A stretch of 51,210 nucleotides of DNA from Streptomyces gardneri (GCF_006539185.1 NZ_BJMN01000059.1:1-51210); one strand, 5' to 3'; shown: positions 16,782 to 26,517, counted from the first letter of the stretch. A program made the numbers and translations. The notes: a model not told the origin generated them from the sequence alone.

Positions 16782-17801
16782 ATGTCGTTCATCGGCCGTG
16801 ACATGGCTGTCGACCTCGGGACCGCCAACACGCTGGTGTACGTCAGGGGCCGAGGCATCGTTCTGAACGAGCCGTCCGTCGTCGCGATCAACACCAACAC
16901 CGGCGGCATCCTGGCGGTCGGTGCCGAGGCGAAGAAGATGATCGGCCGGACGCCCGGCAACATCGTCGCCGTCCGCCCGCTCAAGGACGGCGTGATCGCC
17001 GACTTCGAGATCACGGAGCGGATGCTCCGTTACTTCATCCTCAAGATCCACAAGCGCCGCTACCTCGCGCGCCCCCGGGTCGTCGTCTGCGTGCCCTCCG
17101 GCATCACCGGCGTGGAGCGCCGCGCCGTCATCGAGGCCTCGACGCAGGCCGGTGCCCGCCAGGTGCACATCATCGAGGAGCCCATGGCGGCGGCCATCGG
17201 CTCGGGCCTCCCCGTCCACGAGGCCACCGGCAACATGGTCGTCGACATCGGCGGCGGCACCACCGAGGTCGCCGTCATCTCGCTCGGCGGAATCGTCACG
17301 GCACAGTCGATCCGGGTCGCCGGCGACGAGCTGGACAACGCGATCATCCAGCACATCAAGAAGGAGTACTCGCTCCTCCTCGGTGAGCGGACCGCCGAGC
17401 AGATCAAGATCACCATCGGCTCGGCCTACGACCTCGACAAGGACGAGCACACCGAGATCCGCGGCCGCGACCTCGTCTCCGGCCTGCCCAAGACGGTCGT
17501 CATCTCCGCCGCCGAGGTCCGCAAGGCCATCGAGGAGCCGGTCAACTCGATCGTCGACGCCGTGAAGACGACCCTCGACAAGTGCCCGCCGGAGCTCTCC
17601 GGTGACGTCATGGACCGCGGCATCGTTCTCACGGGTGGAGGCGCCCTGCTGCGCGGCCTCGACGAGCGGCTCCGCCGCGAGACCGGCATGCCGATCCACA
17701 TCGCCGAGGACCCGCTGGACTCGGTGGCGCTCGGCGCCGGCAAGTGCGTGGAGGAGTTCGAGGCCCTCCAGCAGGTGCTGGACGCCCAGCCGCGCCGCTA
17801 G
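16782..17801 (+). CDS. mreB: Rod-shape determining actin homologue MreB
   Basis: Bacterial actin that, in Streptomyces, is chiefly needed for sporulation septation and spore-wall thickening rather than rod growth. Phosphate 1 (AVDLGTANTLVYVRGRG), EEPMAAAIGSGLP, phosphate 2 (MVVDIGGGTTEVAVISLGG) and adenosine motif GIVLTGGGALLRGLD are intact in this 339-residue protein. The ATG at 16782 is chosen over the upstream ATG at 16728 because AAGGGGAA precedes it and MSFIGRDMAVDLG is the conserved start. First gene of mreB-mreC-mreD-pbp2-rodA. Confidence 0.98.
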   Translation: MSFIGRDMAVDLGTANTLVYVRGRGIVLNEPSVVAINTNTGGILAVGAEAKKMIGRTPGNIVAVRPLKDGVIADFEITERMLRYFILKIHKRRYLARPRVVVCVPSGITGVERRAVIEASTQAGARQVHIIEEPMAAAIGSGLPVHEATGNMVVDIGGGTTEVAVISLGGIVTAQSIRVAGDELDNAIIQHIKKEYSLLLGERTAEQIKITIGSAYDLDKDEHTEIRGRDLVSGLPKTVVISAAEVRKAIEEPVNSIVDAVKTTLDKCPPELSGDVMDRGIVLTGGGALLRGLDERLRRETGMPIHIAEDPLDSVALGAGKCVEEFEALQQVLDAQPRR

Positions 17802-17894
17802 GCGCGGTACCGCACCCGCACCACACGAGCAGAACCCACAAGAGAACACGTACAGCCGAACAACGAACCACGAGGAAAGGCACGGCCGCCGCAC

Positions 17895-18878
17895 GTGAGG
17901 GACACACGAGAGAGCCGGCTGCTCCTGGTGCTGCTGATCGCCATCGCGTTCGCACTGATCACGGTGGACATCCGCGGAGGCCAGGAGTCACCCGTCGACG
18001 GTGCCCGACAGGCCGCCGCCGCGGTCTTCGGGCCCGTCGAGAACGGTGTGGCGGCGGCCGTCGACCCCATCGGGAACGCCATAGGCGCGGTACGCGACTC
18101 CGGTGAGCGGCACACCCGGATCGCCGCCCTGGAGAAGGAGAACGCCGAGCTGAAGGCCGAGCTCGGCAGCGACGACCGCAACCGCAACCGGCTGCGCGAG
18201 CTCGACGCCATGCTCAAGACGGCCGGCGCCGGGCAGTACGGCATCAAGGGCGCGCAGGTCATCGCCATAGGAGCGGCCCAGGGCTTCTCCTGGACGGTCA
18301 CCGTCGACGTCGGTGCCCGCGACGGCATCAAGCGGGACATGACCGTGCTCAACGGCGCCGGACTCGTCGGCCGCGTCACCACCGTCGGCCCGTCCACCTC
18401 CACGGTCCTCCTCGCCAACGACCCCGACTTCACCGTCGGCACGCGCATGGAGAAGAGCGACGAACTCGGCTTCGCCACCGGCCAGGGCGACGGCCCCCTG
18501 CTCGTCCAGCTCCTCAACGGCAAGGCCAAGGTGAAGGAGGGCGACCGTCTCGTCACCTTCGGCTCCAGCGGCGACAAGCCCTTCGTGCCGGGCGTCCCGG
18601 TCGGCGAGATCGTCCGTGTCGACCCCGCGGGCGGCGGCCTGACCCGTAACGTCTACGTCCGTCCGTACGTCGGCTTCACCAAGCTCGACATCGTCGGCGT
18701 CGTCGTCCAGGCCCCCCGCTCCAACCCGCGCGACATGGTCCTGCCGCAGAAGCCCAAGCCCGCCCCGACCGTCACGGTCACGGTCACACCACCGCCACCG
18801 GACGGGCAGCAGGCCGCCGACGGACAGAAGCCGAACGAGAACCAGCAGGGCCAGGACCAGGGGGACGCGACACCGTGA
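17895..18878 (+). CDS. mreC: Rod-shape determining protein MreC
   Basis: Bitopic membrane protein linking MreB filaments to penicillin-binding proteins. One N-terminal transmembrane helix (about 8-26, LLLVLLIAIAFALITVDI) follows a basic cytoplasmic end, then a coiled coil (RIAALEKENAELKAELG) and the beta-barrel extracellular domain with DVGARDGIKRDMTVLNGAGLVGRV split across two barrels. The C-terminal 60 residues are Pro/Gln-rich and probably disordered. The GTG start is 14 nt after GAGGAAAGG, a rather long spacing. The stop codon overlaps the mreD start (GTGA). Confidence 0.96.
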   Translation: MRDTRESRLLLVLLIAIAFALITVDIRGGQESPVDGARQAAAAVFGPVENGVAAAVDPIGNAIGAVRDSGERHTRIAALEKENAELKAELGSDDRNRNRLRELDAMLKTAGAGQYGIKGAQVIAIGAAQGFSWTVTVDVGARDGIKRDMTVLNGAGLVGRVTTVGPSTSTVLLANDPDFTVGTRMEKSDELGFATGQGDGPLLVQLLNGKAKVKEGDRLVTFGSSGDKPFVPGVPVGEIVRVDPAGGGLTRNVYVRPYVGFTKLDIVGVVVQAPRSNPRDMVLPQKPKPAPTVTVTVTPPPPDGQQAADGQKPNENQQGQDQGDATP

Positions 18879-19543
18879 AGTTCAACCGCATCCTCCTCTC
18901 CGCGACCCTGATCGTGGTCGCCCTCGTCGTCCAGGTCTCCGTCCTCGCCCGACTGCAACTCCCCGGCGCCGTCCCCGACCTGGTCCTCCTCACCGTGATC
19001 GCCCTCGCCCTGGTGTACGGCCCGGTCAGCGGCTCCCTCATCGGCTTCACCGCCGGGCTCCTCGCCGACCTCGCCCCGCCCGCCGACCACGCCGCCGGCC
19101 GCTACGCCCTCGTGCTCTGCGTCGTCGGCTACCTGGTCGGCCTCGCCAAGCCCGAGAACGGCCGGCTGACCTCCGCGACCGGCCCCATGGCCGTCGTCGT
19201 CGTCGCGGCCGTCGGCTCGACGCTCCTCTACGCGGGCGTCGGCGCGCTCGTCGGCGACACCGCAGCCCGCCATGTGGGCCTGGGCTTCCTGCTGTTCACC
19301 GCGGCGGTCTACGACCTGCTCCTCGCGCCCTTCACCGTGCCGCTCATCATGGCCCTGGCCCGGCGCGCCGAGAACGATCCGCTCGCCGACGCCGGCGGGG
19401 GCAACGGCGCCGACGTGGCCTCCGGCTGGCTCTCCTCCGGCACCGGCCTGCGGATCGGCAACCAGCGCGGCGGCCTGCGCGTGAAGGCCGCCCGGAGCCG
19501 CGCCACACGGGCCGGCCGCATCAAGGGCGTCAAGCGACTGTGA
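18875..19543 (+). CDS. mreD: Rod-shape determining protein MreD
   Basis: A 222-residue integral membrane protein with about five transmembrane helices, matching the MreD fold. It begins MKFNRILLSATLIVVALVV and has the conserved turn GPVSGSLIGFTAGLLADLAPP between helices 2 and 3. A basic 60-residue cytoplasmic tail (KAARSRATRAGRIKGVKRL) is longer than in E. coli. The GTG overlaps the mreC stop by 4 nt, so translation is coupled. It acts with MreC to position the PBP2-RodA synthase. Confidence 0.94.
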   Translation: MKFNRILLSATLIVVALVVQVSVLARLQLPGAVPDLVLLTVIALALVYGPVSGSLIGFTAGLLADLAPPADHAAGRYALVLCVVGYLVGLAKPENGRLTSATGPMAVVVVAAVGSTLLYAGVGALVGDTAARHVGLGFLLFTAAVYDLLLAPFTVPLIMALARRAENDPLADAGGGNGADVASGWLSSGTGLRIGNQRGGLRVKAARSRATRAGRIKGVKRL

Positions 19544-19562
19544 CCGAGGGGGTCCCGGCAGT

Positions 19563-21749
19563 ATGAGCAACATCCCCGAGACGGGGCGGACCCCGCGGGT
19601 CCAGATCCGGCTCGTCGTCATCCAGATCCTCGTCTTCTCGCTGCTCCTGACCCTGGGAGGCCGCCTCTGGTACCTCCAGATCCGGAACGGCAAGGAGTAC
19701 ACGGACGAGGCGAAGAACAACCACGTCCAGCAGGTCGTCCGGCCCGCCGTCCGCGGCTCCATCCTGGACGCCCGCGGCGTCCCGCTCGCCGACAACGAGA
19801 CCCGCCTGGTCGTCTCGGCGTCCCGTACCGAGCTGATGAAGATAAAGGACAAGGGCAAGGACGTCCTCACCCGGCTCGCCGGCGTCCTGGAGATGAAGCC
19901 CGAGGACGTGATCAACAAGATCCGCCTCTGCGACTCCAAGACCCCCAAGCCCTGCTGGAACGGTTCGCCCTACCAGCCGATCCCCGTGACCGACGAGGCC
20001 ACCACCCAGCAGGCGCTGACGATCCGCGAGGCCTCCGAGGACTTCCCCGGCATCACCGCCGAACCCGCCGCCGTGCGCCGCTACCCCGCGCCCGGCAAGG
20101 CCCGCACCGCCCAGGTGCTCGGCTACCTCTCGCCCGTCACCGACACCGAGATCGAGAAGGCCAAGGACGGCGACTCCCCGTTCCTCCGCTCCGACCAGGT
20201 CGGCCGCTCCGGCATCGAGCGGACGTACGACAAGGAGCTGCGCGGCAAGGCGGGTGTCACCCGGTACGAGGTCGACAACCTCGGCCGGGTCATGGGCCAG
20301 ACCGAGTCCGACCCCGGGGTCGCCGGCTCGACCCTCGTCACGAGCATCGACGCCCGGGTCCAGGCCGTCGCCGAGTACGAGCTCAACGAGGCCATGAAGG
20401 CCGTCCGGAACGAGACCGACAAGATCACCAGTCGCAAGTACGAGGCCGACTCGGGCGCCGTCGTCGTCATGGAGGCGAAGACCGGCCGCATCGTCGCGAT
20501 GGCCTCCCAGCCCGACTACGACCCGAACGCCTGGGTCGGCGGCATCTCCGCCAAGGACTACGCCGCGCTCACCAGCAAGAACTCCAACTACCCGCTGCTC
20601 AACCGGGCCATCCAGGGCCAGGCCGCCGCGGGCTCCATCTTCAAGGTGGTGTCGGCGAGCGCCGCCGTCCGAGCCGGCCACGACTTCAACGACAAGTACA
20701 ACTGCAGCAGCTCCTACAGCCTCGGCAACCGCAGCTTCGCCAACTTCGAGTCCAAGGGACACGGCCCCATCACCCTGGGCGAGGCCCTCAAGTTCTCCTG
20801 CAACACCGTCTTCTACGCCCTGGGCCACCAGGAGTGGCAGCGGGACGGCGGCATCAAGCCCAAGAAGGGCGCCAACGACTGGTTCTACCGGACCGCCCGG
20901 GACTTCGGACTCGGCTCCGAGACCGGCATCGACCTGCCCAACGAGGTCAAGGGCCGCATCCCCGACCGCCAGTGGAAGCAGAACTTCTGGGCGGCCAACA
21001 AGGACGCGTGGTGCAAGCAGGGCAAGAAGGGCGGCACCTACGTCGAGCAGATCGCCTACGAGAGCTGCCTCGAAGGCAACCAGCTCAAGGCCTACGACAG
21101 CATCAACTTCGCCATCGGCCAGGGTGACGTCCTCGTCACCCCCATCCAGATGGCCACCGCCTACTCCGCCATCAGCAACGGCGGCACCCTCTTCGACCCC
21201 ACCGTCGGCAAGGCCGTCATCAGCCCCGACGGCAAGAGCGTCCGGGAGATCAAGCCGAAGGCGCACGGCAAGCTGCCCGTCGGCGCCGAGACCATCAGCG
21301 ACCTCGACAAGGGACTGCGCTCGGTCGTCGAGCCCGGCGGCACCGCCGCCTGGCGCTTCGGCGGCTGGCCCCAGGACAAGATCCCGCTGCGGGCCAAGAC
21401 CGGCACCGCCCAGGTCTACGGCAAGCAGACCACGTCGTGGCTGGCGACCTACTCCGACGACTTCACCATCATCATGACGATCTCCCAGGGCGGCACCGGC
21501 TCCGGAGCCTCCGGCCCCGCCGTGCGCAACATCTACGACGCCCTCTACGGCCTCGACGACGCGGGCAACCAGGACCTCAAGCGGGCCCTGCTCCCCAAGC
21601 CGCAGAAGGCCCTGCCGAAGGTCAACGCCGACGGCACCATCGACGCCCCCGACATCAAGGCGTACGACCCGAAGTCCCAGCTGGTCGCACCCGTCGAGGA
21701 CGGCGGCCCGCCGCCCCTCGCAGGCCCGCCCGCCCACCTGAGGGACTGA
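19563..21749 (+). CDS. mrdA: Class B penicillin-binding protein 2 (peptidoglycan transpeptidase)
   Basis: Elongation- or spore-type transpeptidase that cross-links glycan strands. After a short cytoplasmic end there is one transmembrane helix (about 15-36), the PBP dimerisation domain (VVRPAVRGSILDARGVPLA), and the transpeptidase domain with catalytic Ser358 in GSIFK, SCN at 412-414 and KTG at 612-614 (RAKTGTAQV). The region around residues 470-510 contains two Cys (AWCKQG and ESCLEG) that may form a disulfide loop. The C-terminal tail is Pro-rich. ATG after GAGGGGG. It is followed after 4 nt by the rodA gene, its glycosyltransferase partner. Confidence 0.96.
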   Translation: MSNIPETGRTPRVQIRLVVIQILVFSLLLTLGGRLWYLQIRNGKEYTDEAKNNHVQQVVRPAVRGSILDARGVPLADNETRLVVSASRTELMKIKDKGKDVLTRLAGVLEMKPEDVINKIRLCDSKTPKPCWNGSPYQPIPVTDEATTQQALTIREASEDFPGITAEPAAVRRYPAPGKARTAQVLGYLSPVTDTEIEKAKDGDSPFLRSDQVGRSGIERTYDKELRGKAGVTRYEVDNLGRVMGQTESDPGVAGSTLVTSIDARVQAVAEYELNEAMKAVRNETDKITSRKYEADSGAVVVMEAKTGRIVAMASQPDYDPNAWVGGISAKDYAALTSKNSNYPLLNRAIQGQAAAGSIFKVVSASAAVRAGHDFNDKYNCSSSYSLGNRSFANFESKGHGPITLGEALKFSCNTVFYALGHQEWQRDGGIKPKKGANDWFYRTARDFGLGSETGIDLPNEVKGRIPDRQWKQNFWAANKDAWCKQGKKGGTYVEQIAYESCLEGNQLKAYDSINFAIGQGDVLVTPIQMATAYSAISNGGTLFDPTVGKAVISPDGKSVREIKPKAHGKLPVGAETISDLDKGLRSVVEPGGTAAWRFGGWPQDKIPLRAKTGTAQVYGKQTTSWLATYSDDFTIIMTISQGGTGSGASGPAVRNIYDALYGLDDAGNQDLKRALLPKPQKALPKVNADGTIDAPDIKAYDPKSQLVAPVEDGGPPPLAGPPAHLRD

Positions 21750-21753
21750 CCCG

Positions 21754-22950
21754 ATGACGACACGTAGCTTCTCCGTCTCCCGATACGCGCCCGAGCGCGG
21801 GCCGCTCGCGAAGCTCACCGCCCGCGACTCGCTGCTCCGCCGCCTCGACTGGCCGATACTGCTCTCGGCGCTCGCGCTCTCCTTCATCGGGTCGCTGCTC
21901 GTCTGGTCCGCGACCCGGAACCGCACCGAGCTGAACCAGGGCGACCCGTACTACTTCCTCTTCCGGCACGCGCTCAACACCGGCATCGGGGTCGCCCTGA
22001 TGATCGGCACGATCTGGCTCGGCCACCGCACCCTGCGCGGCGCGGTCCCGATCCTCTACACGCTCTCGATCGTGCTGATCCTCGCCGTCCTCACCCCGCT
22101 CGGCGCCACCATCAACGGCGCCCACGCGTGGATCGTCGTCGGCGGCGGCTTCTCGCTCCAGCCCAGCGAGTTCGTGAAGATCACGATCATCCTGGTCATG
22201 GCGATGCTGCTGGCCGCCAAGGTCGATGCGGGCGACCAGCTCCACCCCGACCACCGCACCGTCGCCAAGGCCCTCACGCTGGCCGCCCTCCCCATGGGCA
22301 TCGTCATGCTGATGCCCGACCTCGGCTCGGTCATGGTCATGGCCGTCATCGTCCTCGGCGTCCTGCTCGCCTCCGGCGCCTCCAACCGCTGGGTCCTCGG
22401 CCTGATCGGCGCGGGCATCGGCGGCGCGGTCCTCGTCACGGCGCTCGGCATGCTGGACGAGTACCAGATCAACCGCTTCGCGGCCTTCGCCAACCCCGAC
22501 CTCGACCCCGCGGGCGTCGGCTACAACACCAACCAGGCCCGCATCGCGATCGGCTCCGGCGGCCTCCTCGGCTCCGGACTCTTCAAGGGCTCCCAGACCA
22601 CCGGCCAGTTCGTGCCCGAGCAGCAGACCGACTTCGTCTTCACGGTGGCGGGGGAGGAGCTGGGCTTCGTCGGCGCGGGTCTGATCCTGCTGCTCCTCGG
22701 CGTCGTCCTGTGGCGGGCCTGCCGGATCGCCCGCGAGACCACCGAGCTCTACGGCACGGTCGTCGCCGCCGGCATCATCGCCTGGTTCGCCTTCCAGTCC
22801 TTCGAGAACATCGGCATGACGCTCGGCATCATGCCGGTCGCGGGCCTGCCGCTGCCGTTCGTCTCGTACGGCGGCTCGTCGATGTTCGCCGTGTGGGTGG
22901 CGATCGGGCTGCTGCAGTCGATCAGGGTGCAGCGCCCCATGACGGCGTAG
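21754..22950 (+). CDS. rodA: RodA/FtsW-family (SEDS) peptidoglycan glycosyltransferase
   Basis: A polytopic SEDS glycosyltransferase that polymerises lipid II with PBP2. About ten transmembrane segments are visible, with the family blocks GAHAWIVVGGGFSLQPSEFVKI, LMPDLGSVMVM, QQTDFVFTVAGEELGFVG and the C-terminal GIMPVAGLPLPFVSYGGSSM, given here with each block shortened to its core. The 398-residue length is normal. ATG is 4 nt after the pbp2 stop with GAGGG upstream. The Streptomyces gene at this position is called sfr and is sporulation linked. The last gene of the cluster; the next gene has its own promoter. Confidence 0.95.
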   Translation: MTTRSFSVSRYAPERGPLAKLTARDSLLRRLDWPILLSALALSFIGSLLVWSATRNRTELNQGDPYYFLFRHALNTGIGVALMIGTIWLGHRTLRGAVPILYTLSIVLILAVLTPLGATINGAHAWIVVGGGFSLQPSEFVKITIILVMAMLLAAKVDAGDQLHPDHRTVAKALTLAALPMGIVMLMPDLGSVMVMAVIVLGVLLASGASNRWVLGLIGAGIGGAVLVTALGMLDEYQINRFAAFANPDLDPAGVGYNTNQARIAIGSGGLLGSGLFKGSQTTGQFVPEQQTDFVFTVAGEELGFVGAGLILLLLGVVLWRACRIARETTELYGTVVAAGIIAWFAFQSFENIGMTLGIMPVAGLPLPFVSYGGSSMFAVWVAIGLLQSIRVQRPMTA

Positions 22951-22976
22951 GGCCCGCCGGGCGGGGCCGCGCGTAT

Positions 22977-22982
22977 TAGATT
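22977..22982 (+). promoter_or_regulatory. -10 element of the CYTH-CHAD gene, predicting a leaderless mRNA
   Basis: TAGATT ends 7 nt before the ATG at 22989 and no Shine-Dalgarno sequence is present. It gives the gene a promoter independent of the mre operon. Confidence 0.6.
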
Positions 22983-22988
22983 CGTCTC

Positions 22989-24536
22989 ATGGCGGAGACG
23001 AAGCGCGAGATCGAGCGGAAGTACGAAGCCACGAGCGGGACCCGGGTCCCGGACCTCACCCGGGTCCCCGGGATCGCGGCGGTCGCGGACCGGGGCGTCA
23101 TGGAGCTCGACGCGGTCTACTACGACACCCCCGACCTCCGGCTCGCCGCCGACGGGGTCACCCTGCGGCGCCGCACCGGCGGGAGCGACGAGGGCTGGCA
23201 CCTCAAGTTCCCCGTCGCCTCCGGCATCCGCGACGAGATCAGGGCCCCGCTGGCCGACACCCTCCCGGGTGAGCTGGCGGGGCTTCTGCGTTCCCGGGTC
23301 CGGGGCGGCGAGGTCGTCCCCGTCGTACGCCTCCGCTCCGCCCGTGACGTCCGCCACCTCCAGGCCGCCGACGGCACCCTCCTGGCCGAACTCTCCGTCG
23401 ACACCGTCCACGCGGAACGGCTGCCCGGGGGAGCGGAGGCCGGCTGGACGGAGATCGAGGTCGAACTGGCCGACGACACAGCAGGCGCCGACGAGGCGCT
23501 CCTCGACGCGATCGGGAAACGCCTGCGCAAGGCCGGCATCCACCCCTCGTCCGCCCCCTCCAAACTGTCGAGGGCCCTGGCGGAGACGGCCCCGGGGCCC
23601 GAAGCGCATGCCCCGGGCCCCCGCACCGACCCCGGCACCGCCCCGGCCACCGGCACCGCCGGTCACGCCGTCCTCGCCTACCTACGCGAGCAGGCCGACG
23701 CGATCGTCGCACTCGACCCGGCCGTCCGGCGGGACCTGCCCGACGCCGTGCACCAGCTGCGGGTCGCGTGCCGCCGGATGCGCAGCGCCTTCAAGACGTA
23801 CCGGAAGGTCCTCGACAGGGACGTCACCGACCCGGTCGGCGCGGAGCTGAAGTGGCTGGCCGGCGAGCTCGGCGTGGCCCGCGACCAGGAGGTGCTGACC
23901 GAGCGGCTGCGCGGCCGGATCGACGCGCTGCCCCGGACCCTGCGCCTCGGCCCGGTCCGCGGCCGGCTGCGGAGCTGGTCCGCGGCCCGCGCCCGGAGCG
24001 GTCGCCGCCGCGCCCTCGCCGCGCTGGAGTCGCCCCGCTACCTCGCCCTGCTCGACACCCTCGACGAGCTGCTCGCCGACCCGCCCCTGCGCGGACCCGC
24101 CGCCCGTGACGCCCGCACGGTGCTCGCCCACGCCGTCCTCAAGGACCACGACCGCCTCACCGCCCGCGTCGACCGGGCCCTCGCCCTCGATCCCGGCCGG
24201 GACCTCGACGTGGCCCTCCACGAGGCCCGCAAGGCCGCCAAGCGCGCGCGGTACGCGGCCGACGCCGCCACCCCCACCCTCGGGAAGCCCGCACGGAAGT
24301 TCGCCAAGCGTGTGAAGTCCGTCCAGTCCCTCCTGGGCGAACACCAGGACGGCGTCGTCGCCCGCGAGGCCCTGCGGGAGCTCGCGGACCAGGCCCAGAC
24401 GGCCGGGGAATCCGCCTTCACCTGGGGACTTCTCCACGGCCGCGAGGAGGCGGCGGCGGCCGCCGTGGAAGGCGAGCTCCCCGGTGCCTGGGCCAAGGCG
24501 TCGGCCCCGGGAATCCGCGCGGCGCTGACCCGCTGA
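22989..24536 (+). CDS. CYTH-CHAD domain protein (inorganic polyphosphate related)
   Basis: The N-terminal CYTH domain (about 5-200) starts with the triphosphate-tunnel motif ExExK as EIERK at residues 7-11 and continues with DAVYYDTPDLRL, HLKFPV and ELSVDTV. A Pro/Ala/Gly linker separates it from the CHAD domain (about 220-515), which has repeated conserved His in VHQLRVACRRMRSAFKTY, LHEARKAAKRARYA and SLLGEHQD. CYTH domains hydrolyse or bind triphosphates; CHAD domains bind inorganic polyphosphate. Actual enzyme activity of this fusion is not shown by sequence. Single gene between rodA and the radical SAM gene. Confidence 0.93.
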   Translation: MAETKREIERKYEATSGTRVPDLTRVPGIAAVADRGVMELDAVYYDTPDLRLAADGVTLRRRTGGSDEGWHLKFPVASGIRDEIRAPLADTLPGELAGLLRSRVRGGEVVPVVRLRSARDVRHLQAADGTLLAELSVDTVHAERLPGGAEAGWTEIEVELADDTAGADEALLDAIGKRLRKAGIHPSSAPSKLSRALAETAPGPEAHAPGPRTDPGTAPATGTAGHAVLAYLREQADAIVALDPAVRRDLPDAVHQLRVACRRMRSAFKTYRKVLDRDVTDPVGAELKWLAGELGVARDQEVLTERLRGRIDALPRTLRLGPVRGRLRSWSAARARSGRRRALAALESPRYLALLDTLDELLADPPLRGPAARDARTVLAHAVLKDHDRLTARVDRALALDPGRDLDVALHEARKAAKRARYAADAATPTLGKPARKFAKRVKSVQSLLGEHQDGVVAREALRELADQAQTAGESAFTWGLLHGREEAAAAAVEGELPGAWAKASAPGIRAALTR

Positions 24537-24545
24537 GCACCGGGG

Positions 24546-24551
24546 TACGCT
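24546..24551 (+). promoter_or_regulatory. Candidate -10 element of the radical SAM gene
   Basis: TACGCT lies 38 nt upstream of the ATG, leaving a leader of about 31 nt that includes the GAAGG ribosome binding site. Confidence 0.35.
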
Positions 24552-24588
24552 TGAGAGTCGCCCCCCTGCCAGCTCACGAAGGTTCGAG

Positions 24589-26517
24589 ATGTCTGCTGCC
24601 GAGTCTGTCTTCCCGCAGCTCGAAGCTCTGCTCCCGCACGTGCAGAAGCCGATTCAGTACGTCGGTGGAGAGCTGAACTCCACGGTGAAGCCGTGGGAGT
24701 CCGCCGATGTCCGCTGGGCGCTGATGTACCCGGACGCGTACGAGGTCGGTCTGCCCAACCAGGGCGTCATGATCCTGTACGAGGTGCTCAACGAGCGCGA
24801 ACGTGTCCTCGCCGAGCGCACGTACAGCGTGTGGCCGGACCTCGAAGAGCTCATGCGCGAGCACAAGGTCCCGCAGTTCACGGTCGACTCCCACCGTCCC
24901 GTCGGCGCCTTCGACGTCTTCGGCCTGAGCTTCTCCACGGAGCTCGGCTACACGAACATGCTGACCGCCCTCGACCTCGCCGGCATCCCGCTGGAGTCGA
25001 AGGACCGGACCGTCGACCACCCGATCGTGCTCGCCGGCGGCCACGCCGCCTTCAACCCCGAGCCGATCGCGGACTTCATCGACGCGGCGATCATCGGCGA
25101 CGGCGAGCAGGCCGTCCTCGACATGACCGAGATCATCCGCGCCTGGAAGGCCGAGGGCAGGCCGGGCGGCCGCGAGGAGGTCCTCCTCCGTCTCGCGAAG
25201 ACCGGCGCGGTCTACATCCCGGCGTTCTACGACGTCGAGTACCTGCCGGACGGCCGTATCGGCCGTGTCGTGCCCAACAGGTCCGGTGTGCCGTGGCGCG
25301 TCTCCAAGCACACCGTCATGGACCTCGACGAGTGGCCGTACCCCAAGCAGCCCCTCGTCCCGCTCGCGGAGACCGTCCACGAGCGCATGTCCGTCGAGAT
25401 CTTCCGCGGCTGCACCCGCGGCTGCCGTTTCTGCCAGGCCGGCATGATCACGCGCCCCGTGCGGGAGCGAAGCATCACCGGCATCGGCGAGATGGTCGAG
25501 AAGGGCCTCAAGGCGACGGGCTTCGAGGAGGTCGGCCTTCTCTCGCTGTCCTCCGCCGACCACACCGAGATCGGTGACATCGCGAAGGGCCTCGCCGACC
25601 GGTACACGGAGGACAAGGTCGGTCTGTCCCTCCCGTCGACCCGGGTGGACGCCTTCAACGTCGACCTGGCCAACGAGCTCACGAGGAACGGCCGCCGTTC
25701 CGGCCTCACCTTCGCCCCCGAGGGCGGCTCCGAGCGCATGCGCAAGGTCATCAACAAGATGGTCTCGGAGGAGGACCTGATCCGGACCGTCTCCACCGCG
25801 TACGGCAACGGCTGGCGCCAGGTGAAGCTGTACTTCATGTGCGGCCTGCCGACGGAGACCGACGAGGACGTCCTCCAGATCGGCGACATGGCCGTCAAGG
25901 TCATCGCCGAGGGCCGCCAGGTCTCCGGCCAGAACGACATCCGCTGCACCGTCTCCATCGGCGGTTTCGTCCCGAAGCCGCACACGCCGTTCCAGTGGGC
26001 GCCGCAGCTGTCGGCCGAAGAGACGGACGCGCGGCTCGCGAAGCTCCGCGACAAGATCCGCGGCGACAAGAAGTACGGCCGCTCGATCGGCTTCCGCTAC
26101 CACGACGGCAAGCCCGGCATCGTCGAGGGCCTCCTGTCGCGCGGCGACCGCCGCATCGGCTCGGTCATCCGCGCGGTGTACGAGGACGGCGGCCGCTTCG
26201 ACGGCTGGCGCGAGCACTTCTCGTACGACCGCTGGATGGCGTGCGCCGAGAAGACGCTGCCCGGCTTCGGCGTGGACGTCGCCTGGTACACGACCCGCGA
26301 GCGCACCTACGAGGAGGTCCTGCCCTGGGACCACCTGGACTCCGGTCTCGACAAGGACTGGCTCTGGGAGGACTGGCAGGACGCCCTCGACGAGACCGAG
26401 GTCGAGGACTGCCGCTGGACGCCGTGCTTCGACTGCGGTGTCTGCCCCGCGATGCAGACCGAGATCCAGGTCGGCCCGACGGGCAAGAAGCTGCTGCCGC
26501 TGTCGGTCGTGAAGTAG
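24589..26517 (+). CDS. TIGR03960-family B12-binding/radical SAM protein
   Basis: A 642-residue protein with an N-terminal B12-binding-like Rossmann part (SADVRWALMYPDAYEVGLP, GGHAAFNPEPIADF) and a radical SAM core. The 4Fe-4S ligands are Cys275, Cys279 and Cys282 in RGCTRGCRFCQAGM, in the standard CxxxCxxC spacing, and the SAM-binding GGSERMRKVIN block follows. C-terminal Cys residues in DCRWTPCFDCGVC may bind a second cluster or metal. This family is normally next to, or fused with, a DUF2344 (TIGR03936) protein; here that gene lies about 10 kb away. Substrate unknown; tRNA or ribosome modification is often suggested because of the rne/rplU neighbourhood. Ends before a 24-bp stem terminator. 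Confidence 0.93.
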   Translation: MSAAESVFPQLEALLPHVQKPIQYVGGELNSTVKPWESADVRWALMYPDAYEVGLPNQGVMILYEVLNERERVLAERTYSVWPDLEELMREHKVPQFTVDSHRPVGAFDVFGLSFSTELGYTNMLTALDLAGIPLESKDRTVDHPIVLAGGHAAFNPEPIADFIDAAIIGDGEQAVLDMTEIIRAWKAEGRPGGREEVLLRLAKTGAVYIPAFYDVEYLPDGRIGRVVPNRSGVPWRVSKHTVMDLDEWPYPKQPLVPLAETVHERMSVEIFRGCTRGCRFCQAGMITRPVRERSITGIGEMVEKGLKATGFEEVGLLSLSSADHTEIGDIAKGLADRYTEDKVGLSLPSTRVDAFNVDLANELTRNGRRSGLTFAPEGGSERMRKVINKMVSEEDLIRTVSTAYGNGWRQVKLYFMCGLPTETDEDVLQIGDMAVKVIAEGRQVSGQNDIRCTVSIGGFVPKPHTPFQWAPQLSAEETDARLAKLRDKIRGDKKYGRSIGFRYHDGKPGIVEGLLSRGDRRIGSVIRAVYEDGGRFDGWREHFSYDRWMACAEKTLPGFGVDVAWYTTRERTYEEVLPWDHLDSGLDKDWLWEDWQDALDETEVEDCRWTPCFDCGVCPAMQTEIQVGPTGKKLLPLSVVK

